From: a virus
IMG/VR virus record: IMGVR_UViG_3300048837_000984
Span: 124,001-188,000 of that record
Strand: one strand, 5' to 3'
DNA length: 64,000 bases
The notes beneath the pieces were generated by a model that searched no databases, was not told the DNA's origin, and worked only from the letters and a program-made list of their open reading frames with translations. The translations under genes and the position numbers were made by a program. This document shows, piece after piece, positions 40,339 through 48,774 of the stretch (positions are counted from its first letter, which is position 1; each line of letters opens with the position of its first letter).

Positions 40339-40975
40339 TTTCTTGCCCTCCATGATTGAAGTCGTAAACACTGTAGCCAGGTGGGACACCGACTGAGCTC
40401 ATAGCTTTGGCTGACTTAGCCGAGGCTTCCCGCATGGCTAACCTGCTGTTTCCAGCCAGGTAGTCTGCGAGAATGTTGAGCCCTGTCTTGCTGCGTCCCA
40501 GCCAGTGCCAATAGAACCTGTACCCACGATCGCAGAACGAGTCGATAGCTGCCCAGATCTCTCGGTTGGCCTTGCGGTTGTACTCTCCATTCCCTTGCTT
40601 GGCCGTTATCTCCGAGTCGGTAACGATGTGAATGGTAAGGACCTTGTTGTGATCTAACATCCTGAGGTCGTGAAGGCGTTTTTTGCCGGGACCGTTGGCG
40701 TACCAAAGCATGGCTTGCAGATAGGGAATGAGTTCAGCCAGGTTGTTTGTACCGTGACTGAACCCACCGTTGAAACACTTCCTGAGACTGGACTTACGCT
40801 CGTGGAGAATCGAAGACCAACCGCAAGGCTCACCCCAGGCTGTCCCAGACCCGTCACCAACGATCGCCACGTCCCATTGCGTTACCCCGAGCGATTTGAG
40901 AACTTCGTCAAGAGCCACCTGCAGGAGGGGGTCCGCTTGCTTCTGTGGCTTTCTTGAGCTCTTCGTCCTTTTCAC
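40256..40975 (-). CDS. RNase H-like nuclease
   Basis: 239 aa. Catalytic carboxylates in RNase HI order: D41 (IVGDGSGT), E81 (TNNLAELIPYL), D120 (IVTDSEIT), D171 (LADYLAGNS). Probably removes RNA primers or R-loops. A ~60-residue basic, Gln/Asp-rich C-terminal extension is extra. GTG start with GAGGAGG seven nt upstream. Confidence 0.85.
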   Translation of the reverse strand: MKRTKSSRKPQKQADPLLQVALDEVLKSLGVTQWDVAIVGDGSGTAWGEPCGWSSILHERKSSLRKCFNGGFSHGTNNLAELIPYLQAMLWYANGPGKKRLHDLRMLDHNKVLTIHIVTDSEITAKQGNGEYNRKANREIWAAIDSFCDRGYRFYWHWLGRSKTGLNILADYLAGNSRLAMREASAKSAKAMSSVGVPPGYSVYDFNHGGQENDPVDNFQRSTLHRQDISTDGNGAGSL

Positions 40976-41267
40976 GGAGTTGCCTCCTCAGGTCTTCGAG
41001 CTGTTTCTGGAAAACTTGGCTGACAAATTTCCCGTTCACGAACGACACCAGCTTCTGAAGCTGCTCGGAAACGCTTCCGATGAGCTTAGGGTTCAGCGGG
41101 TCGTCACCTTCACGGGTGACAATCGTCCCGAACGGGAATTCAGCTTGCCCGACTTTCCAGGAAATTGCCACCGAGATTGCAGCTGGCTCCCCGTATCGAG
41201 CCAGAATCGCTTGAGCGGCTTCCTGAATCTCGGAAATTACCAGCTCAGAAACCATCTTCGCGCTCAT
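40908..41267 (-). CDS. hypothetical protein with coiled-coil tail (119 aa)
   Basis: About 75 residues of alpha/beta domain, then a charged coiled coil (LEDLRRQLREKDEELKKA) and a Pro/Gly-rich end. GAGG upstream of the ATG. Overlaps both neighbours, so co-translated with RNase H and the membrane proteins. Function unknown. Confidence 0.6.
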   Translation of the reverse strand: MSAKMVSELVISEIQEAAQAILARYGEPAAISVAISWKVGQAEFPFGTIVTREGDDPLNPKLIGSVSEQLQKLVSFVNGKFVSQVFQKQLEDLRRQLREKDEELKKATEASGPPPAGGS

Positions 41268-41535
41268 CGTACAGGACCTCGAAAAGGTGAACTGCTGTCA
41301 ACCAGGTCGCCAGACTGCAGACAAAAAAATTAAGTGGCCAGACCCAGTACAGCAAGTTCACCAGGAAAGAGAAATAAACACCGAGGCAGGCCGGACAACT
41401 TATCGCATATTTCAGCAAGCCGTCGGGCCATGCCTCGACCCAGGCACGCCACGGTGCAAACAAACGCTCTCGAAACCATAGCCGCAAGAGGGCCAAGATC
41501 CCTAGAACAACGACTGTCAGATCAGTGACGTTCAT
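41245..41535 (-). CDS. membrane protein, DUF1360-like (96 aa)
   Basis: Three hydrophobic stretches (about 5-22, 48-66, 68-86) with SCPACLGVYFS between, similar to the CPxCxGxW signature of DUF1360 small membrane proteins. Placed next to two more small membrane proteins and the terminase. Holin or membrane-remodelling roles are possible but unproven. Confidence 0.65.
   Translation of the reverse strand: MNVTDLTVVVLGILALLRLWFRERLFAPWRAWVEAWPDGLLKYAISCPACLGVYFSFLVNLLYWVWPLNFFVCSLATWLTAVHLFEVLYDEREDGF
41321..41336. repeat. partial copy of AT-core motif
   Basis: Minus strand CACTTAATTTTTTTGT, inside the DUF1360-like gene. Confidence 0.3.
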
Positions 41536-41719
41536 CCTGAGTAGACCGCTTTGCCAGAGCGTTACAGAACACCAGGCCGAAGAACCATGCTATCAGAATG
41601 GGTCCGATGAAAGTCATCGCTTTCCACCCCAGGAGAATGAATAACAGCGCCGCGATCTGCAGCAGACCGCTACTAACGCTGTAGAAGAATCCCTCGACCC
41701 GGTTGCTCGAATCGGACAT
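41522..41719 (-). CDS. small membrane protein (65 aa)
   Basis: Two transmembrane stretches (about 14-33 and 35-53), short basic C-terminus. ATG 41719 has AAGG eight nt upstream. A holin-like layout beside another membrane gene; the assignment is by topology only. Confidence 0.55.
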   Translation of the reverse strand: MSDSSNRVEGFFYSVSSGLLQIAALLFILLGWKAMTFIGPILIAWFFGLVFCNALAKRSTQDERH

Positions 41720-41776
41720 AATAGGCACCTTGAGAGTCTTTCTCAGTTATTCGAGTCGCCACTGTGTGGATGACTC

Positions 41777-41938
41777 TTACCGTGGGCCGTTCAGTAGAGA
41801 CAGAACGGCCCGGAAAATATGGCACACCATTCCAGCGAGAGTCTGGATGACGAGCCACAACAACTCGATAACCGTACAAGCCAGGTCCTCGAGCCAATCT
41901 AGCCCGTTACCTGACTCCGGTTCTTCGAAGTTAGTCAA
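41777..41938 (-). CDS. tiny membrane protein (53 aa)
   Basis: Short gene starting at TTG 41938 with AGGAG six nt upstream and ending at TAA 41777-41779. An acidic N-terminus (NFEEPESGNGLDWLEDL) is followed by one long hydrophobic segment (about 20-49). It forms with its two neighbours a set of three consecutive small membrane proteins, divergent from terminase. A competing 74-codon frame on the same strand lacks a ribosome site. Confidence 0.5.
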   Translation of the reverse strand: MTNFEEPESGNGLDWLEDLACTVIELLWLVIQTLAGMVCHIFRAVLSLLNGPR

Positions 41939-41940
41939 GG

Positions 41941-43800
41941 ATGACTCCTGTGGAATCAGAAAATGACAGCATGGCCAGACTGGAGAAGTTCTGTCAGGCC
42001 ATACGAAGCAACGAAATACGCACCCTAGTTCCGCTCCTGCCGTTGGTTTTCAATCTTAACGACAGGCCTTACTGTTTGCGCGACCATCCGCCATTTGAGC
42101 CAGTGTTTCAGTCACGACTGGCACGACGGTTGTTGTTGAAGAGCGGTCGACAGGTCAGCAAGTCGACGTCTCTAGCAGCCCGCGGAATTATCCTTTCTGT
42201 TGCGATACCTCACTTCTCGACCCTTTACATCACACCACTCTACGAACAGATCCGTCGATTCTCTACGCAGTACGTTCGACCATTTATCGAGCGCTCGCCG
42301 GTCAAAGACATGTGGGTCGACAGCGGCACCGAGAACAGCGTCTTGATGAAGTCGTTCAAGAACTACTCCAAGATGATTTTCTCGTTTGCCTACCTGGATG
42401 CTGATCGTGTCCGCGGTATTTCTGCACACCAGATGTGTATCGACGAGTGCCAGGACATCGATCGAAACCTGATCCCGGTTATCGCCGAATCGATGTCGGC
42501 TTCCAGCTGGCGTCTACAGTTCTTCACAGGTACACCCAAAACGCTGGATAACACGATCGAAGGCCTGTGGGATCAGTCTAGCCAGGCAGAGTGGGCCATC
42601 CCGTGCCCATCCTGCAAGCGGCTGAACATCCCGCGTATGGGCTACGATCTGGAAAAGATGATCGGACCGGTACACGACGGCATCGGGCCTAGGGAGCCCT
42701 TCAAGATCCGCGGCAAGCGAACGCCAAAGGCCGGCGTCCCTGCAACCATCTGCGCCTCTTCATCGTGTCGGCACTGGATTGACCCCAGAGACGGTCGCTG
42801 GATTCACAAGCACCCAGATCGCCGCTGGACGTTTCCTGGCTACCACGTGCCGCAGATTATTCTGCCCATGCACTGTGAAGATCAGGAACGTTGGGGTGAG
42901 CTGGTTGCCAAACAGAACGGCTCCTTCAACTACACAGCAGCCAAGTTCTTCAACGAAGTCCTCGGGGAAAGCTATGACGTCGGCAGCAAGCTTATCAGCA
43001 AGACAGAAATAGAGCAGGCTTGCGTCTTGCCGTGGCAGAACAAACCGAAGGACCCTTACGAGCAGATCGGTCTATCTCGGAACTACGACCTGATTATCAT
43101 GGGAGTCGACTGGGGCGGTGGCGGTGAGGACGAGGTGTCCTTTACGACCGTTGCGATTCTCGGCTGGCGCGCCAGCGGGCAGATCGACGTTATCTTCGGC
43201 GAACGGCTCCTTACGCCACACGACCAGCTCGGCGAGGCCAACCGCATTCTGAACCTGTTCAACGCCTTCGGTTGCCACTTCATGGCGCATGACTACAACG
43301 GCGCCGGTTCTGGTCGAGAGACGATCATGGTCCAGGCCGGTATGCCTGCGGAAAGAATCATTCCCATCGTGTATTACCGTTCGGCTGCCGCTAACATGAT
43401 GGTCCACAAACCTGGTGTGGAGCAGCACCCCAGAGCCTACTGGCAGTTGGATAAGGCTCGAAGCTTGGTTACACTGTGTCAGGCAATCAAGCTAGGCGTT
43501 ATTCGGTTCTTCGCTTACGACCACAAGGGCGACGAAGACAGGGGACTTCTGCACGACCTCCTGGCTCTGGTCGAGAACAAGGTAGAAACAGCCCGCGGCC
43601 CAGACATCTACACAGTCCAGCGCAACCCCATGCTGACAGACGATTTCGCTCACTCCGTCAACTTCGCCGCCTGCTCTATCTGGCACAGAATGCAGGCGTG
43701 GCCCGATCTGGCCTCACTAGCTGGCATTCAGATGAGCTTGTCGCAGATGCAAGCCATGTACCCGGAAGCCGACTACTACGGTTACTTAGGGACGCCATAG
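41941..43800 (+). CDS. terminase large subunit
   Basis: 619-aa packaging motor, one of two plus-strand genes. ATPase: P-loop-like SGRQVSKS (68-75), Walker B MCIDEC (D168 E169), coupling FTGTPKT. A zinc finger CPSC...C-x4-C (222, 225, 271, 276) is inserted before the nuclease, which shows GVDWGGGGED (D390) and AHDYNGAG. The ATG at 41941 has AAGG too close; GTG at 41950 with AAGGA eight nt upstream may be the real start. It converges with the 824-aa gene, 15 nt overlapping. Confidence 0.93.
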   Translation: MTPVESENDSMARLEKFCQAIRSNEIRTLVPLLPLVFNLNDRPYCLRDHPPFEPVFQSRLARRLLLKSGRQVSKSTSLAARGIILSVAIPHFSTLYITPLYEQIRRFSTQYVRPFIERSPVKDMWVDSGTENSVLMKSFKNYSKMIFSFAYLDADRVRGISAHQMCIDECQDIDRNLIPVIAESMSASSWRLQFFTGTPKTLDNTIEGLWDQSSQAEWAIPCPSCKRLNIPRMGYDLEKMIGPVHDGIGPREPFKIRGKRTPKAGVPATICASSSCRHWIDPRDGRWIHKHPDRRWTFPGYHVPQIILPMHCEDQERWGELVAKQNGSFNYTAAKFFNEVLGESYDVGSKLISKTEIEQACVLPWQNKPKDPYEQIGLSRNYDLIIMGVDWGGGGEDEVSFTTVAILGWRASGQIDVIFGERLLTPHDQLGEANRILNLFNAFGCHFMAHDYNGAGSGRETIMVQAGMPAERIIPIVYYRSAAANMMVHKPGVEQHPRAYWQLDKARSLVTLCQAIKLGVIRFFAYDHKGDEDRGLLHDLLALVENKVETARGPDIYTVQRNPMLTDDFAHSVNFAACSIWHRMQAWPDLASLAGIQMSLSQMQAMYPEADYYGYLGTP

Positions 43801-46260
43801 GTCTGGGCGCTTAATGGCCTTCTTTTCCCACAGCCACATGGGGATTTTTATACTGCCGCGGTTGGTAGCATCCCTGGCGCGTCTTGTCCGCGTCAGGTAG
43901 TGCTCTACCTTGTCGGCATTCAGCAGCGGTAAGCCCATACTCAAGAAGACGTCGTTGATCTTGAGTGAAACGTAGATGCCGTCTTCCTTGGCCTTGAGCA
44001 AGTCGGAAAGTCCTTCCCTCCGATCTCGCTCAAGGGCGCGGAGGATCCCGAAGAAGGCTTCAGGAACGTCTGGGCGTCGGATAGCTCTTGTAGACCTGGT
44101 CACGGTAACACCGGAACCACCTACCGACTGCAGCCAGTCCGAGAACAGATTTCGGATACGGTGAAGCCAATTTCCCCTCGTCATGTTTGCAGAGAACTTC
44201 ACGTCATGCTGCAGAACGTAGTGGAGAAAGTTCGGGATGACGTACGGGATGTTCTCCAGCACGGCGGGAAATCGCTTAATGTGTTTGTGCCAGCTGTGAG
44301 GTATGCCAGCCTGGTTGGCGCGCCAGATCTCTGCCTCCAGCTCCGTAGCGCCGAAGACAACCAGGTTTCTTTCCGTCGTCGGTTCTTTTTTCAGCTGTCT
44401 GGTTGTGACTACAGATGGCCATCCGTCTTCGGATACTTTGCCGGTACACCCGACAGCCTCAACAATTCTTCTGGCAGCCTCCTCGTGGTTCAAGACCAGT
44501 ATTCGACAAGGCTTGAAACCGAACACGGGGGCGAGCAAGTTGTGACAAACGCTGATGACCAGGGACACGACGAACGGGTCCTTCAGCAGCCGAACATGGG
44601 TCGGAAAGGTTGGACGCGGTCTAGGCGACAGGTTCTTACGTTTGTCGGTAGATGTCGTAACGATCCGACCGCGGTTATCGATGAAGTAGCCTCGAAAAGC
44701 AAAGACCTGGCTGTCCTCGTGCCAGCCGCGGGTTTCTAGATCCTGAACAACCCGAATACAGCTAAGCCGCTTGGCGACGTCCAAAGCATATGCTTCAGCC
44801 TTGTTGCTGTAGAACGGCAAAACGCCGCCATTCTCCCTGGCCACGTGGTTTGCCAGCCAGAGAAGAGGTTTGCTCTCTAGCCGCTCAGCGGGCGCTAGAA
44901 AGTCAATCCGCTTGTCTCCGTGCCTAACCGTGCCGCTGTACTGTCTGACGCCTGTCTCATCAGAGTAAACCATGCGGTCGATTTCAAACGGGATTGTCGA
45001 GACCAGCTCGTTTGTTTTCTCCAGCTCCCAGCCTCGAGACGTCTCGACAACAACCTTGTCACCGATCTCCACTCGACGATGCATCTTGCAGGAGGCGTAA
45101 ACCCTGGCGAACCTTTCTCGGTACTCTGGTCTGGCGTAATTAAAAATTAAGTCCGCGTCGCCAGAGTCCAGCTTGATAACGTTGCAGAGGTGAGCCAGCT
45201 CGTCGTCCGTAAAGAGGTACATGTACTTGCCAACTGACTCGTACCACGGAAGGGATATTCGAGCCACTGTATCGAGCCAGACGTTCAATCCCCATTGCCG
45301 GATGTAGGCTAGCCCGTTGGTGACGCCGGTAGGAAAGGCTACCCGAGCGTTAACAGCTCTGGCATGCAAGATCAAGCTGCAACTGAGCTTGTCACCCCAC
45401 AACGTGATCGGACGCCCTCGACTTCCCTCTCGAAGGAACGGTGGTGGTGGCCCATCTGGCACTACACCGACGCACGGCAACGGTTTCTTCTGACCCGGAT
45501 TGTTCAGGTAAACGATCTGGACCTTAAGGGCCAAAATAGGATCCACGAAGCCAAAGATCGTGTCGCCAAACCGTTCCGAGGTCTCTTCCATCGTCTCCAG
45601 CATGAGCAAGCCAGAGAACTTGTCTTCCGGCCTTGTTGCGCCAACTTCTCGCCAGACAACGTGTTGACCGGAAATTAGAAGGAGGCCAGAGATTCTTCCT
45701 GGCAAATCGTGAAATGGGGATACCCAGGCCTGTCGCCAGTCCTTCCGACCAGCTCCGGTGAACATCGCCGGGTAGTCGGTAATGTTGGTCCAAATAACCC
45801 TTTCGATCTCCTTGTTGCCTGCGACACCTACAAAACGACCACCCCTTTCGCGCCACTGAATCATGTTGCGGCTTGACGTGCCCATGAACATGTCGAAGTA
45901 CGGGCTTAAGTCCGAGTTGGCTCGAACATCGTTTTCCTTAGCCCGCCGCCAAAATTCGTTGAGTTTCCTCCGGTCGTGAATCCGTTTCTCGGTGTAGATC
46001 TTCAGCTTCCGATCGTTTGCCCGCTCCGGAGGCAGGATACCGTAGTTGATCAGACGCTTGCCGGCTGTCTCAGGTGTCACTCGCCACACGTGTGCGGCTA
46101 ATTCCAGCAGGCAGCCGCTGTTTAGACAGGTCGGACAGTGGTACCATTGTGAGTGGCCTGTGGTATCCTGATAAATGGTCATAACCCCTTGTACGCACAA
46201 AGGACACTGACATGTACAGGGGAGGGTTTTGACGTCAAATTTCAGTCCCAGGACGTCCAT
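43786..46260 (-). CDS. large protein with primase-like zinc finger (824 aa)
   Basis: N-terminal CTCQCPLC...YHCPTCLNSGCLLELAAHVW resembles the CHC2-type zinc domain of primases. The following ~770 residues are unrecognised; no Toprim, Walker A or nuclease motif was found, though ILVLNHEEAARRIVEAVG and RNLVVFGATELEAEIW give an alpha/beta feel. Start ATG 46260 avoids overlap with the divergent gene. An AT-core motif copy lies inside at 45137. It may be a divergent primase or packaging-linked factor; family unknown. Confidence 0.65.
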   Translation of the reverse strand: MDVLGLKFDVKTLPCTCQCPLCVQGVMTIYQDTTGHSQWYHCPTCLNSGCLLELAAHVWRVTPETAGKRLINYGILPPERANDRKLKIYTEKRIHDRRKLNEFWRRAKENDVRANSDLSPYFDMFMGTSSRNMIQWRERGGRFVGVAGNKEIERVIWTNITDYPAMFTGAGRKDWRQAWVSPFHDLPGRISGLLLISGQHVVWREVGATRPEDKFSGLLMLETMEETSERFGDTIFGFVDPILALKVQIVYLNNPGQKKPLPCVGVVPDGPPPPFLREGSRGRPITLWGDKLSCSLILHARAVNARVAFPTGVTNGLAYIRQWGLNVWLDTVARISLPWYESVGKYMYLFTDDELAHLCNVIKLDSGDADLIFNYARPEYRERFARVYASCKMHRRVEIGDKVVVETSRGWELEKTNELVSTIPFEIDRMVYSDETGVRQYSGTVRHGDKRIDFLAPAERLESKPLLWLANHVARENGGVLPFYSNKAEAYALDVAKRLSCIRVVQDLETRGWHEDSQVFAFRGYFIDNRGRIVTTSTDKRKNLSPRPRPTFPTHVRLLKDPFVVSLVISVCHNLLAPVFGFKPCRILVLNHEEAARRIVEAVGCTGKVSEDGWPSVVTTRQLKKEPTTERNLVVFGATELEAEIWRANQAGIPHSWHKHIKRFPAVLENIPYVIPNFLHYVLQHDVKFSANMTRGNWLHRIRNLFSDWLQSVGGSGVTVTRSTRAIRRPDVPEAFFGILRALERDRREGLSDLLKAKEDGIYVSLKINDVFLSMGLPLLNADKVEHYLTRTRRARDATNRGSIKIPMWLWEKKAIKRPDLWRP
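45137..45153. repeat. copy of dispersed AT-core motif
   Basis: Minus strand reads GGACTTAATTTTTAATTA, in the 824-aa gene; 13 bases shared with 31967. Confidence 0.5.
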
Positions 46261-46300
46261 CAGGCTCGTCCACTGAATGTACCGGCTTATCGGAGGCACC

Positions 46301-47473
46301 ATGGATCAGTCTCGTGATCTGAACGGACAACAACTCTACCGGATCGTTCGGACATTCCCCGCTCCGGAGTTCGTAAAGACTGCGTCCACCGTCGAGTTGT
46401 GCGGGGAAAAGCTTGGCAGTCATATGTACGCGGACCCTGTCCGACGCCTTTTCCCTTGCCACACCCCAGCTGCGACCTGGACCAGCGCAGCTTTCTTTCT
46501 TACGAAGAAGGCTGACTTTTCACCGGAAGACCAGAGAGCGATCGAAGATCGTCTGTCCTATTTTGGCAACTTCCACCAGATTGGGAAGCAAATTCACGAC
46601 CTTCACGAGAAAGCGGCGGCGCTCAAGCCCAAAGAGGCGACCATCTCGGACGACGACTTTGCGATCGTCATCAAAGAGCGAGACGGTACTGTGACCCGCA
46701 AGTATCCGATCCGCAACGGGATGGAAATCAAAGCGGCCACAGACTACCTGCACAAGTACCGGGACGAAATGCCGTTTCGGGTTCGACAGGAGATCGCTGA
46801 AAAGATTCTCCAGAAGGCGGCTTCCCTGGGCGTCACCCTGGGAGACTCGGCTGATTTCGTTGAGAAGCAAGCTGGCTACGGTGCCTGCTCAGCCAAGGAC
46901 TGTGCCTCACTGATCACCGGGCGTGTAATCGCTAGCCGTAAGGGGCCTGGACCGGATGGTGAGCTCCAGCTAGAGATGCTCAAGCTGGCCAAGATCATTC
47001 TGGAAAAGCCATCGCAGCTGCGACAGTCTGGCAGCCTATACAAGGTAGCGGAGATCATCGACAACTTCGACCGTAACAACCGGCTTCAGGAATACGGTCC
47101 GGCCTTCCCTCGCCTGGAAGACGTCCTCTTTGGCGTCACCCGAGAGAAAATGGCTTCGGTGTCGAAGGACTACACAACGACCATCACGGGAAGCATCTAC
47201 CGACTAGAGGATCTGGAACGCGTCAAGCTGGCCGAGGTGCAAGCCTGGTTTGGCGAAGACATAGCTGAATCGGTTACCTCAGACGGCTTGCGTGTTGATA
47301 GCGAAAAAGCAGCGGAGGTACTCCCCACGCTTCCGCGTGGGGATGCTGAGCTCTTTGACCGTATGATGTCGGATTTAGGCCTTCAACCTGCGGCCAAAGA
47401 GGCTTCGCACTACACTACTGGTCTCAGCCGCGACTTCCTGAAGGAACTAGCGAAGCTGCACCAGCCTGGTTGA
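46301..47473 (+). CDS. hypothetical protein (390 aa), plus strand
   Basis: ATG 46301 has GGAGG four nt upstream; an earlier ATG at 46277 lacks one. Helix-rich soluble protein with no recognised motif. Being the only plus-strand partner of terminase it is a candidate late or structural protein, but nothing in the sequence confirms a capsid, portal or scaffold role. Its end converges with, and overlaps by 50 nt, the minus-strand 120-aa gene. Confidence 0.65.
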   Translation: MDQSRDLNGQQLYRIVRTFPAPEFVKTASTVELCGEKLGSHMYADPVRRLFPCHTPAATWTSAAFFLTKKADFSPEDQRAIEDRLSYFGNFHQIGKQIHDLHEKAAALKPKEATISDDDFAIVIKERDGTVTRKYPIRNGMEIKAATDYLHKYRDEMPFRVRQEIAEKILQKAASLGVTLGDSADFVEKQAGYGACSAKDCASLITGRVIASRKGPGPDGELQLEMLKLAKIILEKPSQLRQSGSLYKVAEIIDNFDRNNRLQEYGPAFPRLEDVLFGVTREKMASVSKDYTTTITGSIYRLEDLERVKLAEVQAWFGEDIAESVTSDGLRVDSEKAAEVLPTLPRGDAELFDRMMSDLGLQPAAKEASHYTTGLSRDFLKELAKLHQPG

Positions 47474-47786
47474 TAATCAGATCTGTCTTCTTCTGCCACC
47501 AGCCGGAGGCCTCAGGTTCTCCGGCTGGACAATTCGCCAGATAATCCTCTACCACGCTCTTCTCGAACGCCAGAGCTTCGTCCCGACGCCAGAACGGGCC
47601 GAACACCTGTTGACAGCCGAGAGGACTGATGTCGACATACCAGCTTCCGCCGTCACCCGGCTCCACGTAGCTGGCCCTGGTCGTCGTTTGCTCCCCAAGC
47701 TCCATGAGAGCCTCAGCCACATCGTCTTCGTAGACGAAACGAACCACGTCATTTTCGACGAACACTCGCACGGTTTCGGCTGACAT
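47424..47786 (-). CDS. hypothetical protein (120 aa)
   Basis: Compact protein with an acidic N-terminus, WYVDISPLGCQQVFGPFWRRDEAL and a Pro/Gly tail. GGAG upstream of ATG. It ends the downstream side of the DUF2997/DUF1257 cluster and overlaps DUF2997 by 38 nt, suggesting membership in that module. Function unknown. Confidence 0.65.
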   Translation of the reverse strand: MSAETVRVFVENDVVRFVYEDDVAEALMELGEQTTTRASYVEPGDGGSWYVDISPLGCQQVFGPFWRRDEALAFEKSVVEDYLANCPAGEPEASGWWQKKTDLIINQAGAASLVPSGSRG

Positions 47787-47943
47787 TCTGGAAGTACTCC
47801 TGCTTCCGAGTAGATTTCGTAACCTTACCGAGAGCTTCCTCTAGAGACCGAGTAAGCTCTTCGCAGGTCGAACCCTTCACGCCGTTGACCTCGACAGAGA
47901 CGTCACCGTTCTCGTCGATCTCGACCACCACTTCCTCAACCAT
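47749..47943 (-). CDS. DUF2997 family protein
   Basis: 64 aa with the family pattern VEIDENGDVSVEVNGVKG, then CEELTRSLEEALGKV. DUF2997 proteins are found next to DUF1257 (Ycf35-like) and Ycf46-like AAA+ genes in cyanobacteria and phages, which is the arrangement here. GGAGG about 8 nt before ATG; overlaps DUF1257 by eight bases. Function not established. Confidence 0.85.
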   Translation of the reverse strand: MVEEVVVEIDENGDVSVEVNGVKGSTCEELTRSLEEALGKVTKSTRKQEYFQNVSRNRASVRRK

Positions 47944-48403
47944 TGCCGGTCCTCCGGAACGAGATAACGGTCTTCCCGTTCGCCTTTACTGTGTTGTGGT
48001 GGTGAAAGCCCTTAGCCTTCAGCTTGTCGAGCTGTTTCTCGACGACCTTCTCAGCATAGGCTGACTTGATTTTCTCGCACCCCTTTCCCACCGCGGTCTC
48101 GATTGCTTTACCAGGCCCCCAGAAATCGTAGGTCAGAGTAAAACCGTCGCCAGAAGGGTGTTTTAGGACCCCGATTTCGTAACCACACCCGGGAACCCCG
48201 ATAACGTGTTCGCACTTGCCATAGTCCTCCGTGGCGATGCCGTGCTTGAACGCGGCGTCCTCGCCGTGGTAGTCATTTACCCAGCGGCCATACCAGGCGA
48301 ACTTGGTCTTGCCTTCGATGAAGGTAAGACCAAGTTCGGTAACGGCCTCCTTCAGACTGTCGAGATCCTTTATCTGGACCTCGATCGCGCGGACGTGAGA
48401 CAT
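47936..48403 (-). CDS. DUF1257 (Ycf35-like) protein
   Basis: 155 aa beginning SHVRAIEVQIKDLDSLKEAV, the classic DUF1257 start, then KFAWYGRWVNDY and a C-terminal VEKQLDKLKAKGF helix. Start ATG 48403 with GGAGG five nt upstream. Known as Ycf35 in plastids and cyanobacteria, of unclear function. Coupled to DUF2997 and in the same run as the Ycf46-like AAA+ ATPase, so all three probably act together. Confidence 0.87.
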   Translation of the reverse strand: MSHVRAIEVQIKDLDSLKEAVTELGLTFIEGKTKFAWYGRWVNDYHGEDAAFKHGIATEDYGKCEHVIGVPGCGYEIGVLKHPSGDGFTLTYDFWGPGKAIETAVGKGCEKIKSAYAEKVVEKQLDKLKAKGFHHHNTVKANGKTVISFRRTGNG

Positions 48404-48415
48404 ACAGACCTCCAG

Positions 48416-48437
48416 AGTGGGGCCAAAAGGCCCCACT
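48416..48437 (-). terminator. hairpin before DUF1257
   Basis: 9-bp stem AGTGGGGCC/GGCCCCACT with a four-base T loop on the minus strand, after the 108-aa gene. No T-run. Confidence 0.5.
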
Positions 48438-48447
48438 CAATCAACCG

Positions 48448-48774
48448 TTATTCGGGCACAACGTACTTCCGATTGATACCGAAGCCACCGACGTACTGCA
48501 AGGCTCCGTCCTTGACCATGAAGTAGATGGCATCCTGGATAATCGACCGCTTGCCCAGTTCGATCTTGTCCGTAAGTGAGTACTCAAGGACTTTCTTTAC
48601 GCCCTTGTGACGTCGAGCCCTGTAAGCGTACTTCTTTTCGAAACGCTCCAGGGCTCGCTCTTTCGTTATCATGTCTCGAACAAGTTCGAGAATCTCGGCA
48701 GTCGTCGTGGCTTCTCCCCTTTCCTTAATGTAAGCCACGATCTTGCGCCGATACACCACTTGCTTGTGTTTCAC
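48448..48774 (-). CDS. small basic protein, possible winged helix (108 aa)
   Basis: Strongly basic (KKYAYRARRHKGVKK) with an N-terminal helix-turn-helix-like stretch and a final beta hairpin (ALQYVGGFGINRKYVV), so DNA binding is plausible. GTG start overlapping the ParB-like stop as GTGA. Confidence 0.65.
   Translation of the reverse strand: MKHKQVVYRRKIVAYIKERGEATTTAEILELVRDMITKERALERFEKKYAYRARRHKGVKKVLEYSLTDKIELGKRSIIQDAIYFMVKDGALQYVGGFGINRKYVVPE

Noticed and set aside
41673-41897. 74-codon minus-strand frame
   Set aside because: No ribosome site; the 53-aa membrane frame in the same place has AGGAG.
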